From NCBI GenBank assembly GCA_024402135.1, contig JAKSJN010000004.1, positions 124,001 through 188,000 on the forward strand: DNA of 64,000 nucleotides, read 5' to 3'. A program made the position numbers and the translations under genes. The stretch's first letter is position 1; each line of letters starts with the position of its first letter. The notes below the pieces were generated by a model. It made no database searches, had not been told where the DNA came from, and saw only the letters and a list, made by a program, of their open reading frames with translations. This document shows positions 43,726-53,378 of the stretch, piece by piece. The DNA is from Bacteroidales bacterium. Lineage in GTDB: Bacteria > Bacteroidota > Bacteroidia > Bacteroidales > UBA932.

Positions 43726-45666
43726 ATGGCATTCCTGAAGTTCAACAAATCCGAGCTTGTGAATCTGTCTTATTCGCTTAAGAGAGAAATCATAAGTGCC
43801 AACAAGATCGGAGCGGTCTGCAACACTTCCATAGTGACTTGCAACACTCGCCGATACCATGGACTTCTGGCTGTGACACTGGACCGCTTCGGCGGCCAGA
43901 ACTACATGCTCCTTTCAGCAGTGGACGAGAGCATCGTTGTCAACGGCAAGCAGTTCAACCTCGGAATCCATTGCTACGGTGACATCTACGAACCTCGTGG
44001 ACACAAGTATGTCGTGGATTTTGAAGCCGATCCTGTACCAACAATCACGTACAAGGTCGGTGAAATCGTTTTCAAGAAGAGCATCCTGCTCATGCCTGAC
44101 AGCGACCAGGTTCTCCTCAAGTATGAGCTTGTAAAGGCTCCTTCCAAGGTGTCTCTCATCCTCAAGCCTTTCCTTGCGTTCCGTAACGTTCATGCGCTTA
44201 CCCACCGCAATGACCAGGCAAACACCTCGTACAACGAGATTCCGGGAGGCGCATCGTTCAGACTCTATTCAGGATTCCCTGACCTCCACCTTCAGCTCAG
44301 CTCGAAGTCATTCGAGTACCATCATTCACCTGACTGGTACATGGGCGTCACCTACTCTGACGAGTACCGCCGCGGCTTCGACTGCCGTGAGGACCTCCTG
44401 GTCCCTGGATACTTCGAGGGTGAGATGAAGAAGGGCGAGTCTGTCATCCTTTCTGCATCGAAGAACGAGATCATTCCTACTTCCCTCAAGGCAAAGTACA
44501 CCAGCACCGTCAAGAAGACTCCTGAGATTTCGGACAAGCGCAGCCAGCTCGAGCATTGTGCAGACCTTCTGATCACAAACCATAACGGCCGCAAGCAGAT
44601 CAATGCCGGCTATTCATGGCTCTATACCGGAATGCTCCGCGAGACACTTCTTTCCATCGTCGGTCTTACACTTTGCCGTGATGGAAACGCGGCAGAGTTC
44701 GAGGAGATTCTTGACAACCTCATCGAGGACAACCAGGAAAGACTTGCAACCCGTACCACCCAGGTTGAGGCTCCGCTTATGATCGCCGGTGTTCTCCAGA
44801 AGTACATCGAGGAGTTCGGCGCTGATCCAAAGAAGGTCTGGAAGAAGTACGGCAATGTCATAAAGAACGTGATTGAAAGCTACCTCCCAGGCGTGAGAAA
44901 GGAGATTTCCATGCAGCCTAACGGTATGCTCTGGGCACAGATGGACGGTGTGGCACTCTCATGGATGAACGCATATATCAACGGCGTGCCGGTGACAGAG
45001 CGTTCAGGATATCAGGTAGAGACGAATGCTCTCTGGTATAATGCAATCTGCTTCGCCATCGAGATGGAACAGAAATATGGTGCGAAGACCAGTAAGTTCC
45101 CTGAGACCTGGGCTCCTGTGAAGGCTCTCATCGAAGAGAACTATATGAAGACTTTCTGGTACCCTAAGCGCGGCATCCTTGCCGACTACGTGGACAACAA
45201 CGGCCAGAACGTCGATACCCGTCCGAACATGCTCTTTGCTCTCTGGGTGAAGTACTCTCCTGTTCCTGAGGAATACTACCACTCAATCCTCCGCACGATC
45301 GACAATGAACTTGTCACCCGCCGCGGAATCCGTACCCTTTCTCCACGCAACCCTATGTATCGCGGAGTATATGAGGGCACACAGATCGAACGTGACCTCG
45401 CATACCACCAGGGCAGTACCCGCCCATTCTTCCTTGAGGCCTATGCAGATGTATGCTTCAGGGTCAAGGGTCCTGCATTCTTCAACAAGGTTCAGTGGCT
45501 CGTGAAGTCATTCTATGAGGACCTCGGCAAACACGGTGTCGGTGCATTCTCTGAGCTTTACGATGGAGACCCACCACACGAGGCACACGGAGCTGTTTCA
45601 TCAGCACTCAGTACCGCTGCGCTCCTCGCAGTAGATTATCTCATGGAAAAACACAAGGAGGACTAG
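43726..45666 (+). CDS. glycogen debranching enzyme (amylo-alpha-1,6-glucosidase family, GH133-like)
   Basis: A 646-residue protein. The N-terminal beta domain (about 1-225) opens with SNIV-like TCNTRRYHGLL, the mark of GDE_N. The C-terminal helical toroid (about 285-640) has AGYSWLYTGMLRETLLS, RTTQVEAPL, NALWYNAICFA, RPNMLFAL and YHQGSTRPFFLEAYAD. It hydrolyses the alpha-1,6 stub at branch points. There is no signal peptide, so it is cytoplasmic. It is 7 bp after glgB and 3 bp before the GT4 gene. Confidence 0.94.
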   Translation: MAFLKFNKSELVNLSYSLKREIISANKIGAVCNTSIVTCNTRRYHGLLAVTLDRFGGQNYMLLSAVDESIVVNGKQFNLGIHCYGDIYEPRGHKYVVDFEADPVPTITYKVGEIVFKKSILLMPDSDQVLLKYELVKAPSKVSLILKPFLAFRNVHALTHRNDQANTSYNEIPGGASFRLYSGFPDLHLQLSSKSFEYHHSPDWYMGVTYSDEYRRGFDCREDLLVPGYFEGEMKKGESVILSASKNEIIPTSLKAKYTSTVKKTPEISDKRSQLEHCADLLITNHNGRKQINAGYSWLYTGMLRETLLSIVGLTLCRDGNAAEFEEILDNLIEDNQERLATRTTQVEAPLMIAGVLQKYIEEFGADPKKVWKKYGNVIKNVIESYLPGVRKEISMQPNGMLWAQMDGVALSWMNAYINGVPVTERSGYQVETNALWYNAICFAIEMEQKYGAKTSKFPETWAPVKALIEENYMKTFWYPKRGILADYVDNNGQNVDTRPNMLFALWVKYSPVPEEYYHSILRTIDNELVTRRGIRTLSPRNPMYRGVYEGTQIERDLAYHQGSTRPFFLEAYADVCFRVKGPAFFNKVQWLVKSFYEDLGKHGVGAFSELYDGDPPHEAHGAVSSALSTAALLAVDYLMEKHKED

Positions 45667-45669
45667 CAT

Positions 45670-46959
45670 ATGAAAGTACTTATGTTCGGCTGGGAGTTCC
45701 CTCCCCATATCGCCGGCGGTCTTGGAACTGCATGCGAGGGTATTGTAAAGGGACTTGCCTACAATGGCGTCGAGACCTTGTTCGTAATGCCGTCAGCATC
45801 CGGAGATGAGGACCAGAGCGCTACTACCATCATCAATGCCAGCGATGTCGCAGTTGACACTGTAAGCACCAGCATCAGTGAATACCTCGACAAGGTAAAG
45901 TTCATCCATATCGGAACCAACATGGTGCCGTACGTAAATCCTGATGAGTTCGAGACACTTGTCGAGGAGGAGCGCAAGCGCCAGGTCCAGGATTTCAAGA
46001 TCAATTACGGTGTGAAATACAAGTTCTCCGGCAAGTATGGCTCAAACCTCATGGAAGAGGTTGCCCGCTATGCAATGGTCGGAGGCACGATCGCACTGCA
46101 GCACAAGGATGAGTTCGACGTCATCCATGCTCACGACTGGCTCACCTACATGGCCGGTATCGCAGCAAAGGAACTTACCGGCAAGCCGCTGGTAGTCCAT
46201 ATGCACGCTACCTCATACGACCGTGGAGATGAGAACCATATCGATACACGTGTGCTCGATATCGAGACCCGAGGCATGCTCGCCGCAGACCGCGTGGTTA
46301 CCGTGAGCGACCTGACGAGAAACATCGTTATCAACAAGTACCATATCGATCCAGCCAAGGTCGTAACCGTTCATAACGCCGTAGATTTCAGTGGCCGTGA
46401 GAACATCACCGTTGAACGTGGCGTGAAGGACAAGGTAGTGACCTTCCTTGGACGTATCACCTTCCAGAAGGGTCCTGAGTATTTCATCGAGGCTGCAGCC
46501 AAGGTGCTCAAGCGTACCGAGAACGTGCGTTTTGTCATGGCCGGAAGCGGAGACATGATGAACCGCTGTATCCGTCACGTCGCACGTCTTGGCATTTCAG
46601 ACAGATTCCATTTCACCGGCTTCCTCCGTGGCAAGGACGTCCAGAAGATGTTCGCACTTTCCGATGTATACATCATGCCTTCGGTATCGGAGCCTTTTGG
46701 AATCTCGCCTCTCGAGGCAATGCGGTCTAACGTTCCATCAATCATTTCACATCAGTCAGGTGCTGCCGAGATCCTCAAGTATGCCTTCAAGGTAGACTTC
46801 TGGGATGTCGATGCTCTCGCAGATGACATCTATGCACTTCTCAGCTATCCTGCCCTTGCCAAGTTCTCTGAGCAGAATGGCTTCGAAGAGGTAAATGCAC
46901 TCAAGTGGAATGGTGCAACCGCCAAACTCAAGACCGTATACGAATCAGTAATCAAATAA
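45670..46959 (+). CDS. GT4-family glycosyltransferase of the glycogen locus
   Basis: A 429-residue GT-B enzyme. The N-terminal half begins KVLMFGWEFPPHIAGGLGTACEG, as in glycogen or starch synthase-like proteins, with VIHAHDWLTYMAG. The C-terminal half carries the nucleotide-sugar site TFLGRITFQKGPEYFIEAA and the EX7E motif in EPFGISPLEAMRS. It lies in the typical Bacteroidetes order GDE-GT4-GH57. Whether it primes, elongates or makes maltose-1-phosphate-like donors cannot be told. Codon use is highly biased. Confidence 0.92.
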   Translation: MKVLMFGWEFPPHIAGGLGTACEGIVKGLAYNGVETLFVMPSASGDEDQSATTIINASDVAVDTVSTSISEYLDKVKFIHIGTNMVPYVNPDEFETLVEEERKRQVQDFKINYGVKYKFSGKYGSNLMEEVARYAMVGGTIALQHKDEFDVIHAHDWLTYMAGIAAKELTGKPLVVHMHATSYDRGDENHIDTRVLDIETRGMLAADRVVTVSDLTRNIVINKYHIDPAKVVTVHNAVDFSGRENITVERGVKDKVVTFLGRITFQKGPEYFIEAAAKVLKRTENVRFVMAGSGDMMNRCIRHVARLGISDRFHFTGFLRGKDVQKMFALSDVYIMPSVSEPFGISPLEAMRSNVPSIISHQSGAAEILKYAFKVDFWDVDALADDIYALLSYPALAKFSEQNGFEEVNALKWNGATAKLKTVYESVIK

Positions 46960-46968
46960 AGACTCAAT

Positions 46969-48165
46969 ATGAAAAAGAGCATCTGTTTTTATTTCCAGGT
47001 TCATCAGCCTACCAGACTCAGATTATATAGATTCTTCGATATAGGAAAGGATTCTCACTACTATGATGATTTCACAGACAGAACCATCATGAAGAGAATC
47101 GCACAGAAGTGCTACCTCCCTATGAACGCTCTCCTCCTTGAGCAGATCAAGGCTACCAAGGGCGCATTCAAGGTTGCCTTCTCGATCTCCGGAACCGCGC
47201 TCGAGCAGTTCGACAGATATGCTCCAGAGGTTATCGACAGTTTCCGTGCACTTGCTGAGACCGGCAGCGTAGAGTTCCTTTCAGAGACCTACTACCACTC
47301 GCTTGCAGCACTCAACTCTCCTGCTGAGTTCAAGCATCAGGTTCTCAAGCACAAGGAGGCTATCGAGAAGTACTTCGGCGTAACCCCTAAGTCATTCCGC
47401 AACACCGAGCTCATCTACTCGGACAACATCGGAAAGATGGTATTCGATATGGGCTTCAAGACCATGCTTACCGAGGGCGCTCGTCACATCATGGGTTGGA
47501 GAAGTCCAAACTATCTCTACTCATGCGACCTCCAGCCTAAGCTCAAGCTTATGATGCGCAACTATGCGCTCAGCGATGATATCGCATTCCGCTTCTCTGA
47601 CCAGAGCTGGGAAGGATGGCCGCTTACCACCGAGCGTTTCGCCGAGTGGGCAAAGGCAGCCGAGGGCGATGTACTCAACCTCTTCATGGATTACGAAACC
47701 TTCGGCGAGCATCAGGCTGCCGAGACCGGTATCTTCGAGTTCATGAAGGCTCTCCCTTCAGCCCTCCTCAAGGACGGTAACTTTGACTTCGTGACCCCGG
47801 CACAGGCTTCACGCAAGTACAAGCCGGTAGAGGAACTCTCTGTACCGGAGCCAATCTCATGGGCGGATGAGGAACGTGACGTTACCGCCTGGCTCGGAAA
47901 CGAGCTTCAGCAGGACGCTTATAACAAGGTATACAGCCTTACCGAGAAACTTTCGCTCCTCAATGACGAGTATCTCTGGGAGGATTTCGGCCGTCTCCAG
48001 GAGAGCGACCACTTCTACTACATGTGCACCAAGTTCTTCTCTGACGGAGAGATCCATAAGCGTTTCAACCCATACGATACACCGTATGAGGCGTTTATCA
48101 ACTACATGAATGTGCTCAGCGACTTCATCATCAGAGTCGACAATGCACTTGCTGAAAGGAAATAA
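46969..48165 (+). CDS. GH57 family alpha-amylase/glucanotransferase-like protein
   Basis: A 398-residue single-domain GH57 protein. Conserved motifs in order: CFYFQVHQPTRLR (motif 1, with HQP), FSISG (motif 2), KSFRNTELIYSD with the nucleophile Glu (motif 3), and LFMDYETFGEHQ with the general acid Asp (motif 4). It starts without a signal peptide, so it acts in the cytoplasm on glycogen or malto-oligosaccharides. Its last base overlaps the first base of the synthase-phosphorylase gene. Confidence 0.93.
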   Translation: MKKSICFYFQVHQPTRLRLYRFFDIGKDSHYYDDFTDRTIMKRIAQKCYLPMNALLLEQIKATKGAFKVAFSISGTALEQFDRYAPEVIDSFRALAETGSVEFLSETYYHSLAALNSPAEFKHQVLKHKEAIEKYFGVTPKSFRNTELIYSDNIGKMVFDMGFKTMLTEGARHIMGWRSPNYLYSCDLQPKLKLMMRNYALSDDIAFRFSDQSWEGWPLTTERFAEWAKAAEGDVLNLFMDYETFGEHQAAETGIFEFMKALPSALLKDGNFDFVTPAQASRKYKPVEELSVPEPISWADEERDVTAWLGNELQQDAYNKVYSLTEKLSLLNDEYLWEDFGRLQESDHFYYMCTKFFSDGEIHKRFNPYDTPYEAFINYMNVLSDFIIRVDNALAERK

Positions 48166-51100
48166 TGTCAAATAAGTATCTTAATCCGGACTACCTGTTC
48201 GAAGTCAGCTGGGAAGTTTGCAACAAGGTAGGCGGAATATATACCGTAATCTCAACCAAGGCTCTCTACATCAAGGAGCAGATGCAGGCAAGGCACATCC
48301 TCATCGGCCCTGATGTATGGATGGGCACAGGCAGCAATCCTGACTTCACAGAGGATTCTACCCTCTATCCTGGCTGGAAGGAGACTGCGGCGATGCAGGG
48401 AATCAGAGTTCGCCTGGGACGTTGGAACATCCCAGGCAACCCTGTTGCCATACTTGTAGACTTCAAGCAGTTCATCAAGGACTGTGATTCTATCCTGACC
48501 GATTTCTGGAAGGATTTCGGTGTGGATTCCATCACCGGCAACTGGGAATACAAGGAGTCGGCACTCTTCGGCTATGCTGCCGGAAGGGTGATCGAGAGCT
48601 TCTGCGACTTCAACCTTGAGCCAAAGAAGAAGGTTGTCGCACAGTTCCATGAGTGGCAGACAGGTGCAGGTATCCTGCAGATCAAGAAGAACAACCCGCA
48701 CATCGCCACCGTATTTACAACCCATGCAACCATGATGGGCCGCTGCATCTGCGGAAACGACATGCCTCTGTACAACTCCCTCGAGGACTATGACGGAGAG
48801 ACCATGGCACGCAGACTCAACGTCATGGCCCGTTATTCTCTTGAGGAGAAGGCAGCCCAGAACACTGATGTCTTAACTACTGTCAGCGACATCACCGCCC
48901 GTGAGTGCGCCCAGTTCCTCCATCGCGAGTGCGATGTTGTCACCCCTAATGGCTTCGAAAACAGCTTTACCCCAGGAAGCGAAGAAGAGTATACCGACAA
49001 GCGCAAGGCGGCACGCGCCCGTTTCGCAGAGGTGGCTACCGCCATGTCTGGCCAGAAAGTAAGCGACAAGGCTGTCTTCGTCGGCATCGGTGGCCGTTAC
49101 GAGTATCGCAACAAGGGTATCGATGTATTCATCGATGCGCTTGCCCAACTCCGCCGTTCCGGCTATGCCGGCAAGGAGATCCATGCTTTCATCATGATTC
49201 CTTCCGGTCACAACGGTCCTGACAAGAATATCGTCAACAAGATGTCAGGCGAGGCAATGGAGAACTATACCGCACAGGTATCTCACAATCTGATGAGTCC
49301 AGAGTGGGACCGCATCTCACGACGCTTCTCTGAAACCGGACTCCGCAATGACATGGGAGACAAGGTCAAGGTCTATTTCATCCCTTCTTATCTGAACGGA
49401 AACGACGGCATCTTCAACATGTCGTACTATGACCTGCTCATCGGTCTTGATGCAACGTTCTTCCCATCATACTACGAGCCTTGGGGCTATACTCCGCTTG
49501 AGAGTCTCGCTTTCAGTGTTCCTACCCTTACCACCACTCTTGCAGGCTTCGGCCAGTGGGTGAATGACTACTGGAAGGGTGCACATCCCGGAATCGAGGT
49601 CGTTGAACGTGATGACAACAACTACAATGCTGTGGTCGACGCCGTTGTCGCAAGACTCGACGAGATCGCATCGCTGGATTCCCGCAAGAAGAAGAGCTAC
49701 ATGAACTCCGCCCGCAAGGTCGCTGACATCGCTCTCTGGGATAACCAGATGAAGTACTACCAGGAAGCATATTCCATCGCTCTCGACAAGGTACGTGAGC
49801 GCAGCCTGGCAGATCCAACATGGAATGAAGAAGTAATAACGCAATACAACGAATTGAAATTGGAAACACCGAATTGGAAAAGCGTCATGGTGACGCGTCA
49901 TCTTCCTGAGAAGCTCTCAGGACTCGAGAAGCTCTGCAAGAACCTCTGGTGGTGCTGGAACGAAAGCGCCAAGGCTCTGTTCAGGAGCATAGATTCAGAA
50001 CTCTGGACCGCATCAGGTCACAACCCTATGGTAATCCTTGACAAGGTAAGCCTTACCAGATTCAAGGAACTTGAGCAGGATGCAGACTTCCTCGCAAGAC
50101 TTGATGCCGTTATGGCCGAGTTCAACGCATATATGGCTGAGAAGGAAAACAGAACCGATCCATCTATCGCATACTTCTGTATGGAGTACGGTCTTGACAC
50201 ATCCCTCAAGATCTACTCAGGTGGTCTTGGTATCCTCGCAGGTGACTACCTGAAGGAAAGCTCAGACATGAACGTGAACATGGTAGCTGTAGGTCTTCTC
50301 TACAGATATGGATACTTCACCCAGAAGATCACCGCTTACGGTGACCAGATTGCGCAGTATGATCCACAGGACTTCCTCAAGATCCCAACCGAGCCGGTTA
50401 TGGACGCTGATGGCAACTGGGTGACCGTAAACGTGGCCTTCCCAGGCCGTACCCTTACCGCACGTGTATGGAAGGTGGCTGTCGGCCGTACCGATCTCTA
50501 TCTCCTCGACACCGACTATGAGGCAAACATCCCGGAGGATCGTCAGGTTACATACCAGCTCTACGGTGGTGACTGGGAGAACCGTCTCAAGCAGGAGATG
50601 CTTCTCGGTCTCGGTGGTGTACGCCTTCTCCGCAAGCTCGGAATCGACACCAACGTATATCACTACAACGAGGGCCATGCAGCATTCGTCGGTCTCGAGA
50701 GACTCAGCGAGTACATCCAGAACGAGAACCTCGACTTCTACGAGGCACTCGAGGTTGTAAGGGCAACTTCACTCTTCACCACACATACTCCTGTACCTGC
50801 AGGACACGATGCATTCGACGAGGGCATGATGCGCCAGTATCTCGGACACTTCCCAGAGAAGCTCAAGGTTGACTGGGAGACCATGATGGGCCTCGGCAAG
50901 CTTCATCCTGCCGATGTTAACGAGAAGTTCTCCATGAGCAACCTCGCCGCAAATATCTCACAGAACGTGAACGGCGTGTCAATGCTTCATGGCAAGGTAA
51001 GCCAGGATATCTTCGCAAACATGTATCCGGGCTACCTCCCAAGCGAGCTTCATGTCAGCTATGTTACCAACGGTGTCCACTATCCTACATGGACATCCAA

Positions 51101-52403
51101 GGAGTGGAAGAAGGTTCACGCCCGCGTCTTCGGACCTGAGTTTGCAACCCATCACTATGACAAGAGCTGCTTCGAAGGCATATACAGCATCAGCGACAGC
51201 GATGTATGGTATGTAAGAAAGACCCTCAAGGAGGATCTCGTAACTTCAGTGAAGAAGAGAATCGCAGATCCTGAGATCTGCAACCACTATTCTCCACGTC
51301 AGATCGTCCAGATCCAGGAGCGCCTCCGTCCAGACGTGCTCACCATCGGTTTCGCACGCCGCTTCGCTACCTACAAGAGAGCGACCCTTCTCTTCAGCGA
51401 CCTTGACAGACTTGACAGCATCGTGAACAACCCTGTACGTCCGGTACAGTTCCTCTTCGCAGGAAAGGCTCATCCGGCTGACAAGGCCGGTCAGGATCTC
51501 ATCAAGCAGATCATCGAGATCTCTAAGCAGGACCGTTTCCTCGGCAAGATCGTATTCGTGCCAGGATATGACATCACCCTCGCCAAGAGACTCGTCCAGG
51601 GTGTTGACGTATGGATGAACAACCCGACCCGTCCACAGGAGGCTTCAGGTACCTCAGGCGAGAAGGCAGCCATGAACGGTGTAATGCACTTCTCAGTCCT
51701 CGACGGATGGTGGGTTGAGGGTTACAAGCAGGGCGCAGGCTGGGCTCTCCCACAGGAGCGTACCTATGCTGACCAGCGCTACCAGAACGAGCTTGACGCT
51801 GCTACCATCTATGGTATCATCGAGAACGAGATCGCACCTGCATACTACGCAAAGGACCCTAACACCGGACGTTCAAAGGAGTGGATCGGCTACATCAAGA
51901 ACACTATCGCCAAGGTTGCATGTGACTTCACTACCAACCGTATGCTCACTGACTACTGCAACCAGTACTACAATCCGCAGAGCGAGCGTGCTGCACTCCT
52001 CAAGGCAGACGACTACAAGGTCGCTCGCGAGATCTCTGACTGGAAGAAGAACATCCGCCGTCAGTGGAACAACCTCGGAGTGGTTTCATACACCCAGCCA
52101 GATACCTCATACAGCCTCTCTGACAACAACATGATGAAGTCAGAGGTGGTACTCAACCTCGGCGAGCTCAACCCACAGGAGATCGGAGTGGAGATGCTCT
52201 TCACTACCACCGATTCAAAGGGCCGCATGGCTATCCAGGAGGTATGTCCATTCTCACTCGTAGACTGCAAGGACGGTGTTGCTACCTACCAGGCTGCCAT
52301 CCTTCCTGAGAAGACCGGTATGTACCAGGTTGCTACCCGTATCTATCCAAAGAACGAGAAGCTTCCTCACCGCCAGGACTTCCCACTCGTTAAATGGTTG
52401 TAG
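48165..52403 (+). CDS. glycogen synthase (GT3) fused to alpha-glucan phosphorylase (GT35)
   Basis: A single 1412-residue frame. Residues 1 to about 545 are a GT3 synthase of the animal/fungal type: LFEVSWEVCNKVGGIYTVIS, QFHEWQTGAG, and the catalytic YYEPWGYTPLESLAF near 435-450. GT3 enzymes use UDP-glucose and retain configuration. After a linker of about 35 residues, LPEKLSGLEKLCKNLWWCWN (about 579 on) opens a DUF3417/phosphorylase part. That part has YFCMEYGLD, HYNEGHAAF, THTPVPAGHDAF, and the PLP lysine Lys1167 in EASGTSGEKAAMNG. It phosphorolyses glycogen to glucose-1-phosphate. Met575 is an in-frame possible start for an ancestral separate phosphorylase. ribF overlaps its end by 10 bp. 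Confidence 0.95.
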   Translation: MSNKYLNPDYLFEVSWEVCNKVGGIYTVISTKALYIKEQMQARHILIGPDVWMGTGSNPDFTEDSTLYPGWKETAAMQGIRVRLGRWNIPGNPVAILVDFKQFIKDCDSILTDFWKDFGVDSITGNWEYKESALFGYAAGRVIESFCDFNLEPKKKVVAQFHEWQTGAGILQIKKNNPHIATVFTTHATMMGRCICGNDMPLYNSLEDYDGETMARRLNVMARYSLEEKAAQNTDVLTTVSDITARECAQFLHRECDVVTPNGFENSFTPGSEEEYTDKRKAARARFAEVATAMSGQKVSDKAVFVGIGGRYEYRNKGIDVFIDALAQLRRSGYAGKEIHAFIMIPSGHNGPDKNIVNKMSGEAMENYTAQVSHNLMSPEWDRISRRFSETGLRNDMGDKVKVYFIPSYLNGNDGIFNMSYYDLLIGLDATFFPSYYEPWGYTPLESLAFSVPTLTTTLAGFGQWVNDYWKGAHPGIEVVERDDNNYNAVVDAVVARLDEIASLDSRKKKSYMNSARKVADIALWDNQMKYYQEAYSIALDKVRERSLADPTWNEEVITQYNELKLETPNWKSVMVTRHLPEKLSGLEKLCKNLWWCWNESAKALFRSIDSELWTASGHNPMVILDKVSLTRFKELEQDADFLARLDAVMAEFNAYMAEKENRTDPSIAYFCMEYGLDTSLKIYSGGLGILAGDYLKESSDMNVNMVAVGLLYRYGYFTQKITAYGDQIAQYDPQDFLKIPTEPVMDADGNWVTVNVAFPGRTLTARVWKVAVGRTDLYLLDTDYEANIPEDRQVTYQLYGGDWENRLKQEMLLGLGGVRLLRKLGIDTNVYHYNEGHAAFVGLERLSEYIQNENLDFYEALEVVRATSLFTTHTPVPAGHDAFDEGMMRQYLGHFPEKLKVDWETMMGLGKLHPADVNEKFSMSNLAANISQNVNGVSMLHGKVSQDIFANMYPGYLPSELHVSYVTNGVHYPTWTSKEWKKVHARVFGPEFATHHYDKSCFEGIYSISDSDVWYVRKTLKEDLVTSVKKRIADPEICNHYSPRQIVQIQERLRPDVLTIGFARRFATYKRATLLFSDLDRLDSIVNNPVRPVQFLFAGKAHPADKAGQDLIKQIIEISKQDRFLGKIVFVPGYDITLAKRLVQGVDVWMNNPTRPQEASGTSGEKAAMNGVMHFSVLDGWWVEGYKQGAGWALPQERTYADQRYQNELDAATIYGIIENEIAPAYYAKDPNTGRSKEWIGYIKNTIAKVACDFTTNRMLTDYCNQYYNPQSERAALLKADDYKVAREISDWKKNIRRQWNNLGVVSYTQPDTSYSLSDNNMMKSEVVLNLGELNPQEIGVEMLFTTTDSKGRMAIQEVCPFSLVDCKDGVATYQAAILPEKTGMYQVATRIYPKNEKLPHRQDFPLVKWL

Positions 52404-53296
52404 TCGCAACAGGATTCTTCGACGGTGTCCATCTCGGACACCGTCAAATCATAGACACTCTGGTCAGAACGGCGCGAGAGCGCGGTGGCCGGAGTGTCTT
52501 GATATCTTTCTGGCCTCATCCCCGCACCGTTCTCCAGAAAGATGCCCGTGATCTTCGTCTTCTGACGTCCAGGGATGAGAAAAGGGACATCATAATGGGT
52601 CTGGGTGTGGATCAGGTCGAAATAATGCCTTTCACCAGGGAGTTCAGCCGACTGTCGACAGAGGAGTATCTCCGCGACATTGTGATCGGACGTTTCGGCG
52701 CAGATGCAATACTGCTTGGCTATGACAACCGCATGGGCTTCGACTCGGGCACTCCTGATCAGATTGCCTCCATTGCCGAAGGCCTCGGCCTAGAGGTCAT
52801 CCGCATGGATGCGGTCAGCCTTGAAGGTGGCCGGACGGTCAGCAGTACAAAGATCCGCACAGCCTTGGCTGAAGGAGACGTCGAGCTGGCAGCGCAGATG
52901 CTCGGCCGCAGATACAATCTGTTCGGTGTGACGGTAGCAGGAAACCGTCTTGGACGTACGATAGGATTTCCGACCGCTAACATGAAACTCTACGAGCCTC
53001 TGAAACTCCTTCCGGCTGACGGATGCTATCTCGTCGAGGTGGAAACCCTTGGCGGCAGGTACTATGGAATGACCAACATAGGGCACCGCCCTACTGTCAG
53101 CGGAGGTATCGGTGACGCTTGCCACCGGACTGTGGAGACAAACATATTTGACTTCAATGAGGATATATACGGTCTTGATCTGACGGTATCGTTCATCTCC
53201 CAGATACGAGAGGAAAAACATTTTCCTTCCCTGGACGCACTCAGGCGGCAGCTTGAATCAGATAGAGACTGGTGTATTGCGAAAATCAAAGAATAA
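52394..53296 (+). CDS. ribF: bifunctional riboflavin kinase/FAD synthetase
   Basis: RibF converts riboflavin to FMN and FAD. It is 300 residues, starting directly at the FAD synthetase motif (MVVVATGFFDGVHLGHRQII), slightly shorter than usual. The adenylyltransferase domain (1-180) has SFWPHPRTVL, GYDNRMGFDSG and SSTKIRTAL. The kinase domain (180-300) has GRTIGFPTANMK and the Glu in TVETNIFDFNEDIYG. The start overlaps the synthase-phosphorylase gene by 10 bp in another frame, so it should be coupled. No FMN riboswitch is present. Confidence 0.95.
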   Translation: MVVVATGFFDGVHLGHRQIIDTLVRTARERGGRSVLISFWPHPRTVLQKDARDLRLLTSRDEKRDIIMGLGVDQVEIMPFTREFSRLSTEEYLRDIVIGRFGADAILLGYDNRMGFDSGTPDQIASIAEGLGLEVIRMDAVSLEGGRTVSSTKIRTALAEGDVELAAQMLGRRYNLFGVTVAGNRLGRTIGFPTANMKLYEPLKLLPADGCYLVEVETLGGRYYGMTNIGHRPTVSGGIGDACHRTVETNIFDFNEDIYGLDLTVSFISQIREEKHFPSLDALRRQLESDRDWCIAKIKE

Positions 53297-53308
53297 TCCG
53301 TATATTTG
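53277..53308 (+). promoter_or_regulatory. greA promoter (TTG, 21 nt, TATATTTG)
   Basis: TTG at 53277-53279, TATATTTG at 53301-53308, just after the ribF stop. It gives a leader of about 65 nt before the greA ATG at 53379. Confidence 0.65.
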
Positions 53309-53378
53309 CGAAAGACATAAACGAATTCGGGTTCTGCCTTGATTGGCAGGACTCATTTTTATTGATAAAACCAAAACT

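Noticed and set aside
52300..52400. FMN riboswitch before ribF.
   Set aside because: ribF starts inside the preceding gene and leaves no room for an aptamer.
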